Assembly: GCA_001657315.1 (NCBI GenBank)
Contig: LYSV01000045.1
Coordinates: 1 to 57,104, forward strand
Source of the DNA: Flammeovirgaceae bacterium BBD 1991-12
GTDB taxonomy: Bacteria; Bacteroidota; Bacteroidia; Cytophagales; Cyclobacteriaceae
Direction: 5' to 3'
DNA length: 57,104 bases
The notes below the pieces were generated by a model. That model saw only the letters and a list, made by a program, of their open reading frames with translations. It made no database searches and had not been told where the DNA came from. This document shows, piece by piece, positions 42,736 to 53,500 of this stretch. The position numbers and the translations under genes are program-made. Position 1 is the first letter of the stretch. Each line of letters opens with the position of its first letter.

Positions 42736-43331
42736 TCATTGACAGAATTCCTTAAAACCCTGACAACTTTGTTCGCACTATTTGTCGGATCATCAATGGG
42801 ATGTTCCATTACGACGCTATTTTGAATACCTCCCCATTGATCAGTAAAAGAAGACCATTCAATAAATTCTATACTGCTGTTGGGTATATCGTCCTGAAGA
42901 TTACTGATCAGCAATGGTGTTCCTCTCAAGTCACCATTCTGAATGGTTATGGAAACATCAAAATTGTCACCCAGCACTTCAACCTGTGTGTCTGTTACAC
43001 TAAAAGAAAATGAAGTAGGGCCAGTTGTAGCGTCATCCTCAATTGTAACTTCATGGGTAAATTCATCCTCAAGTGTAGCTGATGAATACGTCTTGATCTC
43101 TGTACCGTTCAAAGACACGCTTTGTAAACCAGCTTCCGATGAAACGGTAATGGTAAACGTGACAATATCCCCCTGGAATGGAGAGGTATTGTCCGCAACC
43201 ACGGCAATTGCTGGAGCATCGAAAATGACTACTTCATCATCATCAGAGCAACCCACTGCCAGAATTAGTCCGGTGACAAGCACCAATGATCCAAGAATTC
43301 CTCTTGATTTTGTAACATGCTTCATACGCAT
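42705..43331 (-). CDS. N-terminal part of a frameshifted surface lipoprotein (SusE/SGBP-like)
   Basis: 208 codons. Leader with lipobox AVGC followed by SDDDEVV, the acidic surface signal. Next is an Ig-like domain of the kind found in SusE and surface glycan-binding proteins (SPFQGDIVTFTITVSSEAGLQSVSLNG), then the start of a second beta domain that breaks off at WGFVTLTLN and a stop. The continuation lies in the frame that begins at 42735. An ATG six bases inside (43325) is an alternative start. The full protein would be about 427 residues, a usual size for a surface glycan-binding protein. A candidate promoter and LacI operator lie upstream, shared with the divergent FG-GAP gene. Confidence 0.78.
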   Translation of the reverse strand: MRMKHVTKSRGILGSLVLVTGLILAVGCSDDDEVVIFDAPAIAVVADNTSPFQGDIVTFTITVSSEAGLQSVSLNGTEIKTYSSATLEDEFTHEVTIEDDATTGPTSFSFSVTDTQVEVLGDNFDVSITIQNGDLRGTPLLISNLQDDIPNSSIEFIEWSSFTDQWGGIQNSVVMEHPIDDPTNSANKVVRVLRNSVNEWGFVTLTLN

Positions 43332-43359
43332 TAGACTGTTTAGATTGTCAAAAAAAAAT

Positions 43360-43390
43360 TAAATATAGGCTCTCGAAAATATTTATGCAA
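43360..43390 (-). promoter_or_regulatory. candidate Bacteroidota promoter for the lipoprotein gene
   Basis: On the minus strand, TTG (complement of 43388-43390), 20 bp, then TATATTTA (complement of 43360-43367). This fits the Bacteroidota sigma layout of TTG/TTTG at -33 and TAnnTTTG at -7, with the last base differing. The -33 element overlaps the LacI palindrome, so a bound regulator would block it. Confidence 0.45.
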
Positions 43391-43399
43391 TCGAATGCA
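43386..43399. promoter_or_regulatory. candidate LacI-family operator, site 2 (divergent promoter region)
   Basis: TGCAATCGAATGCA, one mismatch from the palindrome TGCAATCGATTGCA. It sits in the AT-rich region between the minus-strand lipoprotein gene and the plus-strand FG-GAP gene, so one bound dimer could control both. A plus-strand TAATTTG at 43408-43414 could be the -7 box for the FG-GAP gene. Confidence 0.62.
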
Positions 43400-43595
43400 C
43401 AAAATTTTAATTTGTGATCGTTTTGTTTTTTAAAATTTTTAACTTCAAAAAACTTAATTTTTTCAATGCTGTTTAACTGATTGATTTCTAGTTAGATGAT
43501 GTGCTCTAATCATTTTGCATGTTATTGGCAGAAAGAATATCATGGTCTGCGAGGCCATCGGCGATAAGCGATGTCCAATTCATAAATATTTGCGA

Positions 43596-46500
43596 ATGAA
43601 ATACCTTTATATATTGCTTCTCCTCTGTTTTACGCTGTGGCTTCTGTCCTGTAGTCAGGAAGAGCCTAACAGACAGCCACAGATTACCCTGTATGAAAAG
43701 CTTGATGGTCAGGAGACCAATGTGAAGCACTTTAATACCATATTACAGACTGAGATAATGAACTTCTTTAGCTGGAAGTACATCTATAACGGTGGCGGAG
43801 TGGCACTTGGTGATATAAATAATGATGGGTTGGTAGATATTTACTTGAGTAGTAACCTGTATTCGGCTAAGCTATACCTGAACAAGGGTAATTTCAAATT
43901 TGAGGAAATATCCAAACAGGCGGGAGTAACTGCTAATGAAGGGTATAAAACGGGTGTGGCCATGGCAGATGTTAACGGAGATGGCTACCTGGATATCTAT
44001 GTTTGCCGGGATGCCTTCCCTGACAAAGACAAACGAAATAACCTGCTTTACATCAACAATGGGGATCTTACCTTCACCGAATCTGCCTCCCGGTATGGGC
44101 TTAATGATGACTCATATTCAACCCAGGCCTACTTCTTTGACTTTGATCTTGATAACGACCTTGACTTGTATTTGGTGAATCACCCGGGAGATATGGATCA
44201 GTCGGTTACGGCCCGGCTGAAAGATGTTTCCGGCAGAACAATAAGATATTCGAAGTACTCAGATCTTATGACCTCGGATAGGTTATTCAGAAATGATGGA
44301 GATAGTTTTATGGATATCTCTGTTGATGCCGGAATAACGAATTACACGTTTGGGCTGAGTGCTGCTATTAGTGACATCAACGATGATGGCTACCCCGACC
44401 TGTATATTGCCAATGATTTTTTTGAACCGGACCAGATCATGATCAATGATCAAAATGGCAGGTTCGTTGAAAAAACGGACCATTATTTCAAGCATATGAC
44501 CAACAGTAGCATGGGTTCTGATTTCGGGGACATCAACAATGACGGGGGAGAGGATCTGATCGTGATGGATATGCAACCCCAAACCCATTACCGCAAACAG
44601 ACTCTGGCCACACCTATGAACTATAATGCTATATCTGTTCTTATCGACTATGGGTACAAGCAGCAGATCATGCGCAACATGCTGCATTTAAATACCGGTG
44701 GTAACAGCTATTCCGAAATAGGGCAGTTAACAGGTTTGTCCGAGACGGATTGGAGTTGGGGATCATTGATCTTTGACATGGATAATGACGGCTTTAATGA
44801 CATTTTCGTTTCCAATGGCATCCGCATGGATATGACCAATTTGGACTATATGCAGTTCAAACATGATTCCATTCAAAAAGCCGAAGCCCGGAACCAAAAA
44901 GCTGTGAATCTTGAAAACTGGAGACAATGGGTGGACTTCATCCCCTCACACAAGTTGAGGAACTTTGCCTTTCAAAACCGGGGGGATCTGAAATTTGAAG
45001 ATATTTCTGAGAACTGGGGATTTATAGAGAAAACATTTTCAAATGGTGTGGCTTATGCCGATCTCGATAATGATGGTGATCTGGATCTTGTAATGAATAA
45101 CCTGGAGGATACTACTTCAATCTACAGGAACAACGCCAATTCAATACTAGGTCACAATTATCTGAAGGTCTTCCTGAAGGGGCCTCAAAAAAACACATTC
45201 GGCATTGGATCGAAGCTGACCCTCTATGGCCAAAATGGTATTCAATCAAGGTTTTTGTATGCACAGCGAGGCTATTTGTCATCTGTGGAGCCAGTGGGAT
45301 ATTTTGGTCTGGGCAGTGAAAGCAGTATTGATTCACTTATTGTACAATGGCCGGATGGTGGGGTCAGCATGATCAGGGACCCACAGGTCAATACCAGCAT
45401 TTATGTTGATTATATGGAAGCCAGAAATGATCTGCGTATCAAAAAGGTTGATAACAAGGTGTTTTCAACGCAAACACTGGGTGATTTCGTTCACAAGGAA
45501 AATAAATACGAAGACTTCCGGGTAGACCTGCTTTTGCCGCACGGGCTGACACAAATGGGACCAGCCACGGCGGTGGAGGACATTAACAAAGACGGGGTCG
45601 TTGATGTATTTGTTGGAGGTTCCAAAAACGAAGAGGCGTGGTTCCTGTTGTCGGATGGAGATTCTTATGTAAAACTAACCAATGATGTCTTTGAACAGGA
45701 CAGGGAGTATGAAGACGGCGGGGCTGTGTTTATCGATGTGGACGGTGATGGTGATCATGACCTGTTTGTGGCCTCCGGTGGTGGTGAATTGGGAGATGGA
45801 GAAGGTGATCTGGCAGACAGGTTGTACGTGTATGACGCCGGTACATGGAGAAGACAATCGGAGTTTACACAAAACTCCAACAGTTCCGTAGTGAAAACAC
45901 TGGATGTGGATCAGGACGGAGATCAGGATCTCTTTGTGGGAGGATACTTTAAGCCTGCTGATTATCCGTATCCGTCCGGATCGTACTTTTTAGAGAACAA
46001 CAATGGCAGGTTGGAAGTGAACATGGCATGGACAAATTCACTGGATGGGCAGGTGGTGAATGACGCTGCGGTCTGTGACCTGAACAAGGACGGTTTTGCA
46101 GACCTGATCACCGTCGGGGAATGGTCCCCCATAACGATATATATCAATAAACAAGGTGAACAACTTGAAAACCGGTCCACAGAATATGGACTTTCCGGTT
46201 TTACAGGTTGGTGGCATAGCCTGGAAGTAGTGGATATTGATGGTGATGGTGACCTGGACATCCTGGGGGGTAATCTTGGGAAGAACAGCAGGTATATTGC
46301 CACCCCTGCCGAACCGCTGAGGATTTACGCCAATGACTTTGATAACAACGGGGATCATGAATACATCATAACCTATTACAATGGAGGTGAAGAATGGCCC
46401 ATGCCGAGAAAAGATGTACTTACCAGTGTGGTAAAGGCGATCAACAAGGATTTCAATGTGTATGACAAGTATGCAAAAGCCAGCGTGGAAGATATTATTG

Positions 46501-46898
46501 ATACCTCGGAGGCTTTTAAAAAAGAGGCCAGATACACAGCAAGTATGTTATTCATCAATGAAAACGGTCGGTTCACAGGCTCTGAATTGCCGGTACAGGC
46601 ACAATTTTCACCTGTTTTTGACTTTGAAACGCTTGATTTCGACGGTGATGGCAGGCTGGACATTCTGGGAATAGGTAACCGGTACGATGCAGATGTAGAA
46701 CAAGGGCCCTATGATGCCTCCAAAGGCTTTTTGCTGAAAAACGAAGGCGAAGGCGTTTTCACTGATGTGCCGATAAACCGGACCGGCCTTGTCGCAGACA
46801 GAAATGCACGAAAACTGGTCAAGACGAATCGGAACGGAGTTACAGGTTTTTTGGTGATTAATAATAACGATACAATACAGTCGATTCGATTAAAATAA
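43596..46898 (+). CDS. FG-GAP/VCBS-repeat lipoprotein with ASPIC/UnbV domain (first of tandem pair)
   Basis: About 1100 residues from the ATG at 43596; the upstream ATG at 43515 would place 27 polar residues before a clear lipoprotein signal, MKYLYILLLLCFTLWLLSC (Cys19). The chain is mostly FG-GAP propeller blades with calcium-binding loops, e.g. DINNDGLVDIYLS, DVNGDGYLDIYV, DFDLDNDLDLYLVN, DINDDGYPDLYIAND, DLDNDGDLDLVMNN. An ASPIC/UnbV domain lies midway (~510-600, GIGSKLTLY...RGYLSSVEPVGYFGLG...VQWPDGG), followed by a second propeller. No catalytic motif is seen. Such proteins often accompany SusCD in Bacteroidota, but their role is not established; surface glycan binding is the likeliest. 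A LacI operator lies about 200 bp upstream. Confidence 0.88.
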   Translation: MKYLYILLLLCFTLWLLSCSQEEPNRQPQITLYEKLDGQETNVKHFNTILQTEIMNFFSWKYIYNGGGVALGDINNDGLVDIYLSSNLYSAKLYLNKGNFKFEEISKQAGVTANEGYKTGVAMADVNGDGYLDIYVCRDAFPDKDKRNNLLYINNGDLTFTESASRYGLNDDSYSTQAYFFDFDLDNDLDLYLVNHPGDMDQSVTARLKDVSGRTIRYSKYSDLMTSDRLFRNDGDSFMDISVDAGITNYTFGLSAAISDINDDGYPDLYIANDFFEPDQIMINDQNGRFVEKTDHYFKHMTNSSMGSDFGDINNDGGEDLIVMDMQPQTHYRKQTLATPMNYNAISVLIDYGYKQQIMRNMLHLNTGGNSYSEIGQLTGLSETDWSWGSLIFDMDNDGFNDIFVSNGIRMDMTNLDYMQFKHDSIQKAEARNQKAVNLENWRQWVDFIPSHKLRNFAFQNRGDLKFEDISENWGFIEKTFSNGVAYADLDNDGDLDLVMNNLEDTTSIYRNNANSILGHNYLKVFLKGPQKNTFGIGSKLTLYGQNGIQSRFLYAQRGYLSSVEPVGYFGLGSESSIDSLIVQWPDGGVSMIRDPQVNTSIYVDYMEARNDLRIKKVDNKVFSTQTLGDFVHKENKYEDFRVDLLLPHGLTQMGPATAVEDINKDGVVDVFVGGSKNEEAWFLLSDGDSYVKLTNDVFEQDREYEDGGAVFIDVDGDGDHDLFVASGGGELGDGEGDLADRLYVYDAGTWRRQSEFTQNSNSSVVKTLDVDQDGDQDLFVGGYFKPADYPYPSGSYFLENNNGRLEVNMAWTNSLDGQVVNDAAVCDLNKDGFADLITVGEWSPITIYINKQGEQLENRSTEYGLSGFTGWWHSLEVVDIDGDGDLDILGGNLGKNSRYIATPAEPLRIYANDFDNNGDHEYIITYYNGGEEWPMPRKDVLTSVVKAINKDFNVYDKYAKASVEDIIDTSEAFKKEARYTASMLFINENGRFTGSELPVQAQFSPVFDFETLDFDGDGRLDILGIGNRYDADVEQGPYDASKGFLLKNEGEGVFTDVPINRTGLVADRNARKLVKTNRNGVTGFLVINNNDTIQSIRLK

Positions 46899-46962
46899 TA
46901 TGTGGTCTTACCTGTTCTGATCGTGCAGGGCGACCTGATGTTATTCCATATCGTTAAGGGGA

Positions 46963-49900
46963 ATGGTCAGGTACCTCCAATTTGGTTTGAAAAAGATATT
47001 TACAATATGCCACCTCGATAGGAATTTGATCGCTCTGGTTTCTTTCCTTGTCGTCCTGTCGCAGTTCTCCTGTCAGGATCAGGACGGTTTCCGCCTGGTC
47101 AAAAACTCGGGAATTGACTTTAACAACCAGCTGGATCCCAATGACAGCCTTAACGTACTGGATTACGAGTATTTCTACAATGGTAGCGGAGTGGCGGTCG
47201 GTGATTTTAACAATGACGGCCTCGAAGATATCTTTTTTGGAGGGAACCAGGTAAGCTCAAGGCTTTACCTCAATGAAGGCGGGCTCAGATTTTCTGACCA
47301 GACTGCTGCATATGGTGTAACGACTGACCGTTGGGTATCGGGTGTGAATGCCGTGGATATCAATGCTGATGGCTGGCTGGACCTCTACCTATGCACCACC
47401 GCTTACCATGATACCACATTCAGGGAGAACCTGCTTTTCATCAATTCCGGCAAGGGATCCTTTGAAGAAAGAGCTGTGGACTTTGGGCTGAACACTCCGG
47501 ATTTTAGTACACAGTCCTATTTTTTCGATTTTGACAGAGATGGTGACCTGGACATGTACCTGCTGAATCATTCACGAAATGACCATGACCATAGTCTCAT
47601 TGTAAACCCCAACAACACCGGGACGGCCAAAAGTACCGACAAACTGTTCCGGAACGATGATGGCTTTTATACCGATATCAGCGACGAAGCAGGCATCCGG
47701 TATGAAGGTTATGGTCTCAGCGCCAGTATACTGGACGTCAATCGGGATGGTTGGCTGGACGTTTATGTCGCCAATGACTACATTTTTAACGACATTCTTT
47801 ACATCAATAATCGGGATGGGTCTTTTAGGAATGCCATCACTGAATATATGGCTCACACCAGCCAGTTTTCCATGGGTATGGATCATGGAGATGTCAATCG
47901 GGACGGTTATATGGACATCATGGTAGCTGATATGCTGCCTCCGGACAACTACCGGCAAAAACTAATGAGCGGGCCAATGAATTATCACCTGTATGAGCTA
48001 TCACTGGAGCTTGGCTACTATCCTCAATTCATGCGAAATACCCTTCAGATGGGACTGCCCAATGGCAGGTTTTCCGAGCAGGCTTTTATTGCCGGGGTGG
48101 CCATGACGGACTGGAGCTGGTCTGTGCTAATGGAAGACTATGATCTGGACGGCTGGGAAGACATTTTTGTATCCAACGGCTATGTGAAGAACATTACGGA
48201 TCACGATTTCGGCTCCTATTCCTCCTCTCAGCGTGGGGGACGGAGAACAAAGGGCAGAAAACGGGACAATCTCATGAATGCTATTTCGGAACTGGATGGG
48301 ACCCGTATCCCGAATTATATTTTCCGGAATGACCAGGGCAAGGGATTCATCGATATGAAGGAAAGCTGGGGCATGGATCAGCCGTCATTTTCCAATGGGG
48401 CAGCTTCTGCGGATTTCGACAAGGATGGTGACCTCGATCTGGTGGTCAGCAATATCAATGAAACAGCCTTTCTTTATGAAAATCACGGGAATGATAAAAA
48501 CGGATCCATTCAGTTGCGCCTTGTGACAGAAAGGGGTACGGCGCCGGAGGGTGCTACGGTAAAAGTCACATCCTGCCTTGAAGGAGTTACTGTAAAATCC
48601 AGGATTTCCAATAAAGGCTATCTGTCCACCAGTTCAAAATATATGACCGTGGGTATAGGACAGTGTCAGGAAGCGGAAGTGGAGGTGATCTGGCCTTCGG
48701 GTAAATATTCAACCCTTAAAGGTGTAAAACCGGGTCAGGTGATAACTATTGAGGAAATATCTGCTTTGCCAATGAAAGACAGTCCGTTCCCTGAACCGAT
48801 GCAGGAATGGATTGTAAGGGATTCAACGATCGAACTGAACCAACCCGAAAACCGGTTTGTGGATTTTAACTTCCAATCCATGCTGCCGGTAAAGTTTTCA
48901 GAAAATGGCCCTGCAGTTTCATCTGTTGATTTGGATGGTAATCATTGGGATGATCTGATCATAGGTGCTCCCATGGGTGTTGAAACCAAAATAGGTTTTC
49001 GGAATGATGATAAGACCATAACATGGAAGACGCTGGAAGGATCCGCTTATTTTGAGGATCAGGGGATACTGGTCTTCGATGCCGACTCAGACGAAGATCT
49101 GGATATCTACGTTGCCTCCGGAGGTTATGAGGTTTTTCCAAATACCATCCAGCTCAGGGACCGTCTTTATCTTAATGACGGCAATGGTAATTTTAAGATT
49201 GCCTCGGATGCCGTTCCTGCCATCAATCAAAACAGCTCAGTGGTCAGAGGGACGGACTACGACCTGGATGGTGATATTGATCTGTTCATAGGAGGGGACG
49301 TTTATCCCCGGAAATACCCGCTGGCAGCTCAAAGCTACCTGCTGGAGAATGAAAATGGAGTGTTCACAGAGGTGACTATGGATAAGATCCCTGAGATTAA
49401 GGACATCGGCATGATAAAAACAGCACTTTGGTCAGATTTTAATGATGACGGACGTATGGACCTGATCGTAGCGGGATTTTTCACAGGAATCATTTTTTTT
49501 GAAAACACACTCCAGGGGTTTGTGAAGGTGGCTGACCCCTACGATGGTCCACTGAAAGGCTGGTGGCTCTCCCTGATGGGAACGGATATTGACCTGGATG
49601 GAGATATCGATTTCTTGGCAGGCAACTGGGGCGAAAATGTGATCTATCCGCCGACGTCCGACTTTCCGTTAATAACATACGTCAACGATTTCGACCAAAA
49701 TAATACCGTTGATTTTATAGCTTCCTTCCCTCAGAATGGCCGGTACTATCCTTTTCCGCCCAGGAACATGCTCCTGGATCAGTTGAACATTTTAAAAAAG
49801 GAGTTTCCCAACTACAGGTCCTATGCCAGTGTGAGCATGAATGATCTTCCCTTGCAGAAGCTGCCTTCGTCTTTGAAGTACCGGGTGGAGAGTTTCAGAT

Positions 49901-50436
49901 CCGTATTGTTGCGCAACCAGGGGGGCTCAAAATTCACCATTGAAGAGTTGCCTGCTGAAGTGCAGACGGGACCTGTAACAGGGATCACTACGATAGATCT
50001 GAATGGCGACGGTTTTGATGAGGTCATTCTGACTGGTGGATGGGAAGCTACCGAAGTTATTTATGGTCCTCAGGATGCTTTCAAGGGAGCTATCCTGATC
50101 AATAACAATGGGCGGTTATCGTGGGAAAAAGATTCATTTATCTATTCAGACGGTGCAACAAAAGCCCAGAATCTCATCTGGTCAGACAGCATTCCGGACA
50201 TGGTTATCGGTAAGGCAGGCGGGAGCATAGAGACTTACCACTTAAAGAGTAATTTCAGACCTGTACAGGTAGATCATTCAGTAAGAGAAGTACAATATAA
50301 CATCGATGGGCGTGTAAAACGTACGGAGATCTATCTTGGGCATGCACATTACTCACAAAGCAGTTTTAAAATACCTGTCCCCACAAACGCCGGCCCGGTA
50401 AAACCCTTCTTTTTTGTGCAACCTATTGACCGTTAA
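46963..50436 (+). CDS. FG-GAP/VCBS-repeat lipoprotein with ASPIC/UnbV domain (second of tandem pair)
   Basis: 1157 residues. Leader with lipobox QFSC (Cys37). The architecture mirrors the preceding gene: propeller with calcium loops (DFNNDGLEDIFFGG, DINADGWLDLYLC, DFDRDGDLDMYLLN, DVNRDGWLDVYVAND, DFDKDGDLDLVVSN), ASPIC/UnbV domain (~530-615, GYLSTSSKYMTVGIG...VIWPSGK), then a second propeller ending in FFFVQPIDR. Corresponding blades align with the first protein (YNGSGVAVGD / YNGGGVALGD; MRNTLQMG / MRNMLHLN; TDWSWSVL / TDWSWGSL), so the pair arose by tandem duplication and then diverged. The gap between the genes is 64 bp and SusC follows after 137 bp. Confidence 0.88.
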   Translation: MVRYLQFGLKKIFTICHLDRNLIALVSFLVVLSQFSCQDQDGFRLVKNSGIDFNNQLDPNDSLNVLDYEYFYNGSGVAVGDFNNDGLEDIFFGGNQVSSRLYLNEGGLRFSDQTAAYGVTTDRWVSGVNAVDINADGWLDLYLCTTAYHDTTFRENLLFINSGKGSFEERAVDFGLNTPDFSTQSYFFDFDRDGDLDMYLLNHSRNDHDHSLIVNPNNTGTAKSTDKLFRNDDGFYTDISDEAGIRYEGYGLSASILDVNRDGWLDVYVANDYIFNDILYINNRDGSFRNAITEYMAHTSQFSMGMDHGDVNRDGYMDIMVADMLPPDNYRQKLMSGPMNYHLYELSLELGYYPQFMRNTLQMGLPNGRFSEQAFIAGVAMTDWSWSVLMEDYDLDGWEDIFVSNGYVKNITDHDFGSYSSSQRGGRRTKGRKRDNLMNAISELDGTRIPNYIFRNDQGKGFIDMKESWGMDQPSFSNGAASADFDKDGDLDLVVSNINETAFLYENHGNDKNGSIQLRLVTERGTAPEGATVKVTSCLEGVTVKSRISNKGYLSTSSKYMTVGIGQCQEAEVEVIWPSGKYSTLKGVKPGQVITIEEISALPMKDSPFPEPMQEWIVRDSTIELNQPENRFVDFNFQSMLPVKFSENGPAVSSVDLDGNHWDDLIIGAPMGVETKIGFRNDDKTITWKTLEGSAYFEDQGILVFDADSDEDLDIYVASGGYEVFPNTIQLRDRLYLNDGNGNFKIASDAVPAINQNSSVVRGTDYDLDGDIDLFIGGDVYPRKYPLAAQSYLLENENGVFTEVTMDKIPEIKDIGMIKTALWSDFNDDGRMDLIVAGFFTGIIFFENTLQGFVKVADPYDGPLKGWWLSLMGTDIDLDGDIDFLAGNWGENVIYPPTSDFPLITYVNDFDQNNTVDFIASFPQNGRYYPFPPRNMLLDQLNILKKEFPNYRSYASVSMNDLPLQKLPSSLKYRVESFRSVLLRNQGGSKFTIEELPAEVQTGPVTGITTIDLNGDGFDEVILTGGWEATEVIYGPQDAFKGAILINNNGRLSWEKDSFIYSDGATKAQNLIWSDSIPDMVIGKAGGSIETYHLKSNFRPVQVDHSVREVQYNIDGRVKRTEIYLGHAHYSQSSFKIPVPTNAGPVKPFFFVQPIDR

Positions 50437-50505
50437 TGGTTAACCTCCATGATGTCGTACATGTGACCGTTTAAAAAAAAAACTTCATTTTTCGTAAAAT
50501 GATTG

Positions 50506-50519
50506 TGAAATCGATTGCA
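50506..50519. promoter_or_regulatory. candidate LacI-family operator, site 3, upstream of second SusC
   Basis: TGAAATCGATTGCA, one mismatch from TGCAATCGATTGCA. It is 54 bp before the SusC start codon. A possible -7 box TATATTTA lies just downstream (50530-50537), matching the box seen at 43360-43367, and a TTG at 50503-50505 abuts the operator (24-bp spacing, longer than ideal). A bound dimer would sit across the promoter. Confidence 0.6.
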
Positions 50520-50573
50520 CAATTTTCTTTATATTTATCCACTTTAATCAAATTCAAACAACAAACCTACCTT

Positions 50574-53500
50574 ATGAGAGGACTTTACTCGATCTTATTT
50601 TTACTTATCGGTTCATCATTATTCGCTCAGAAAGTAGCGATAACAGGAAAGGTGACCGATGAGACGGGAGAAGCGCTGGTGGGGGTTACGGTAGTGGTAA
50701 AGGAGACTACCCAGGGCACCGCCACGGACATAGAAGGTAACTATCAGCTACTGGTAGACCCGGGAGCCATACTTGTTTTCAGCTCCATTGGTTTCAAATC
50801 ATTTGAAACAGCTATTAACAACAGGTCAAAAATTGATGTAACCCTGGAGGTGGACATTACAACACTGGATGAAATAGTGAAAGTGGGCTATGGCACGGTC
50901 AATAAACGAGAGCTGACCAACGCCGTTGCTACGCTCAAGGCCGAAGAGATCGCCAATGTGCCGGTGCCCAGTATTGATCAGGCTATTCAGGGAAGAATAG
51001 CCGGAGTACAGGTGACCAAGGGCACAGGAGCACCCGGTGGAGGGATCAACGTACGTGTGAGAGGTACAGCGTCCATTAATGGTGGCCAGGAGCCTCTTTA
51101 CATTGTAGATGGCATCCCTATCAACAATACATTCACCGGCTCAGTGGGACAGGGCGGTACGCAGTCCGGCGAGGGTTTTGCCGGAAATGAGGTACTTAAT
51201 GGCATGGCAAATATCAATCCGGATGATATTGAATCCATCGAGGTATTAAAGGACGCGGCGGCGGCCAGTATTTACGGTTCACGGGCAGCTAACGGGGTGG
51301 TGCTCATTACCACCAAGCGGGGAAAACCAGGGGCGTTGAAAGCTGATCTTAAATTTTATACCGGCATCACCTTTCAGCCACGCCGGTACGACCTGCTTAA
51401 TGCCGAACAGTACGCCTCTGTGCTTAATGAAGGGTTCATCTCTTCAGGTAATACTGTAGATGTGATCAGGGAAGCCCGGTTTGATACCGACTGGCAGGAC
51501 GAGATCTTCCAGGTGGCTCCTATGACGAGCGCTACGCTAACCCTTAGCGGCGGTAATGAAGAGACACAATATTTGTTTTCGCCTTCCTATTTCAAGCAGG
51601 AGGGGATCCTCATCAACTCTCAGTTTGAGCGATATTCCTTCAGGGCAAACCTGGACCATAATTTTGACAACGTAGTTAAGCTGGGAACAAACCTTATGAT
51701 CAGCAATACCATCAGCCAGCGTCTGCGGAACTCCGGAGGTGCCAATGTGCAGGATGCATTTAACAACAACAGTGTATTTGGACCCAGTGTATTATCATCA
51801 GCCCTGGTGTACAGCCCTCTGGTACCTGTGGTTGATCCTTTGACCAATCAGTTTGCAACAGATACGCTTAACTTTTTTGTCAATCCGGTTGCTTTGGCCA
51901 CTTTGAACGACCTGGAGGCCAATGGATTGCGGCTTCTCGGAAATATGTTCGTGGAGGTCAATTTTCTTAAACACTTCAATCTGAGGTTGAACGTAGGAGC
52001 AGATGTAAGGGACGAGAACGAAGTATTTGTAGGCCTTCCTCCTCCAACGGCTGTCGGAGGGGGCAGTGTTTTGAGAAGGTCCTTCCGTGAAACACTTTGG
52101 GTAGGTGAGACTTTTCTCACGTTCGATAAAAAAATAAATGAAAACTTCACCGTAAATGTACTTGCAGGAGGTAGCTTCCAGCGCTCCGAAAATGACGGCT
52201 TTTCCATCGGGGTGCAGGATCTGCTGATCGATGATGTGCTTACATTGGCTGCGAGTAGTGAATTTACCACTCCCCGATCCGATGGTGACAACCGGTTCAG
52301 TATTGCCTCGGCTTTTGCCCGTTTTCGTTTTGGGGTGGCAGACCGGTATTTCTTTAATGCCACGGTTCGCAGGGATGCCTCCTCCAGATTTGGGGAGAAC
52401 AGACGTATTGGTAATTTTCCTTCGGCTTCCTTCGCGTGGAATATCATTGATGAGCCGTGGTTTAATTTCAATCCGGTAAGCAATCTCAAGTTCCGGGCCT
52501 CATGGGGACTTACGGGGAATGACCAGATCTTTCCCTTTGGTTATTTGGCCACACTTGATGTTCTGGAGGAAAATTATATAGGTGAGAATGGTGTGGTCAT
52601 CCGTAACCTGCGGAATCCCAATTACTCGTGGGAGTCAACCGAGCAGGTGGACATAGGTCTTGAGATTGGGTTGCTGGACAACAGATTACAGATCACCACC
52701 GATTACTTTATAAAAACCACCACGGACCTGCTATTGCAGCGTCCACTTCCTGCCAATGCTGGCATAAGCTCAGCCTTTAACCCTTTTGTAAATATCGGAG
52801 ACATGGAAAACAGGGGATTTGAGCTGTCCATTGATGCCTTCATCATCAATAAACCGGATTTTGAATGGCGGTCTAATTTCAATATTTCGTTTATCCAGCA
52901 GGAAGTGCTGCGCCTCCTGAATGGTGAGGCCGTGGTAGGAGGTTCCTTTGGATTTGCCAATATATTCCAGGAAGGAGAAGAACTCTCCTTTCAGCTCTAT
53001 CAGTTAGAGGAATTTGTTATTACTGAAGATTCAAACCCGGATGACAATGTTAATGACGCCGGATACAGAAGAATCAGGGACCTGAATGATAACGGAATGC
53101 GTGATGGTGGCGACCTTACCATTATGGGTAGCCCCAATCCTGATCATTTTGGTGGATTCACCAACAACTTCAGATACAAGAACTTTGACCTGAGCATTTT
53201 CATGCAATGGGTGTATGGCAATGATATCATTAACTCCACACGGGGGTTTGTACAGGGGCCGGGCAAGCCGGACCTTACCCGCTCCGGTACCAATCTCACT
53301 ACCGAAGCGCTTGATCGGTGGCAACAGCCCGGGGACCGCGCCACTTTTCCCCGGATCGACTATGCAAAACCGGGTTTTTCCGGCTCCGACCTGAGAAACC
53401 TGGGGGTACCGACCGATCAGAATCTGGAAGACGGATCTTATCTCAAGCTAAGGAATATTTCTCTTGGCTATAATTTTCCCAGGACGATCACTGAAAGATT

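Noticed and set aside
43515-43595. Upstream ATG start for the first FG-GAP protein
   Set aside because: It adds 27 mostly polar residues before a clean lipoprotein signal, which would prevent export.
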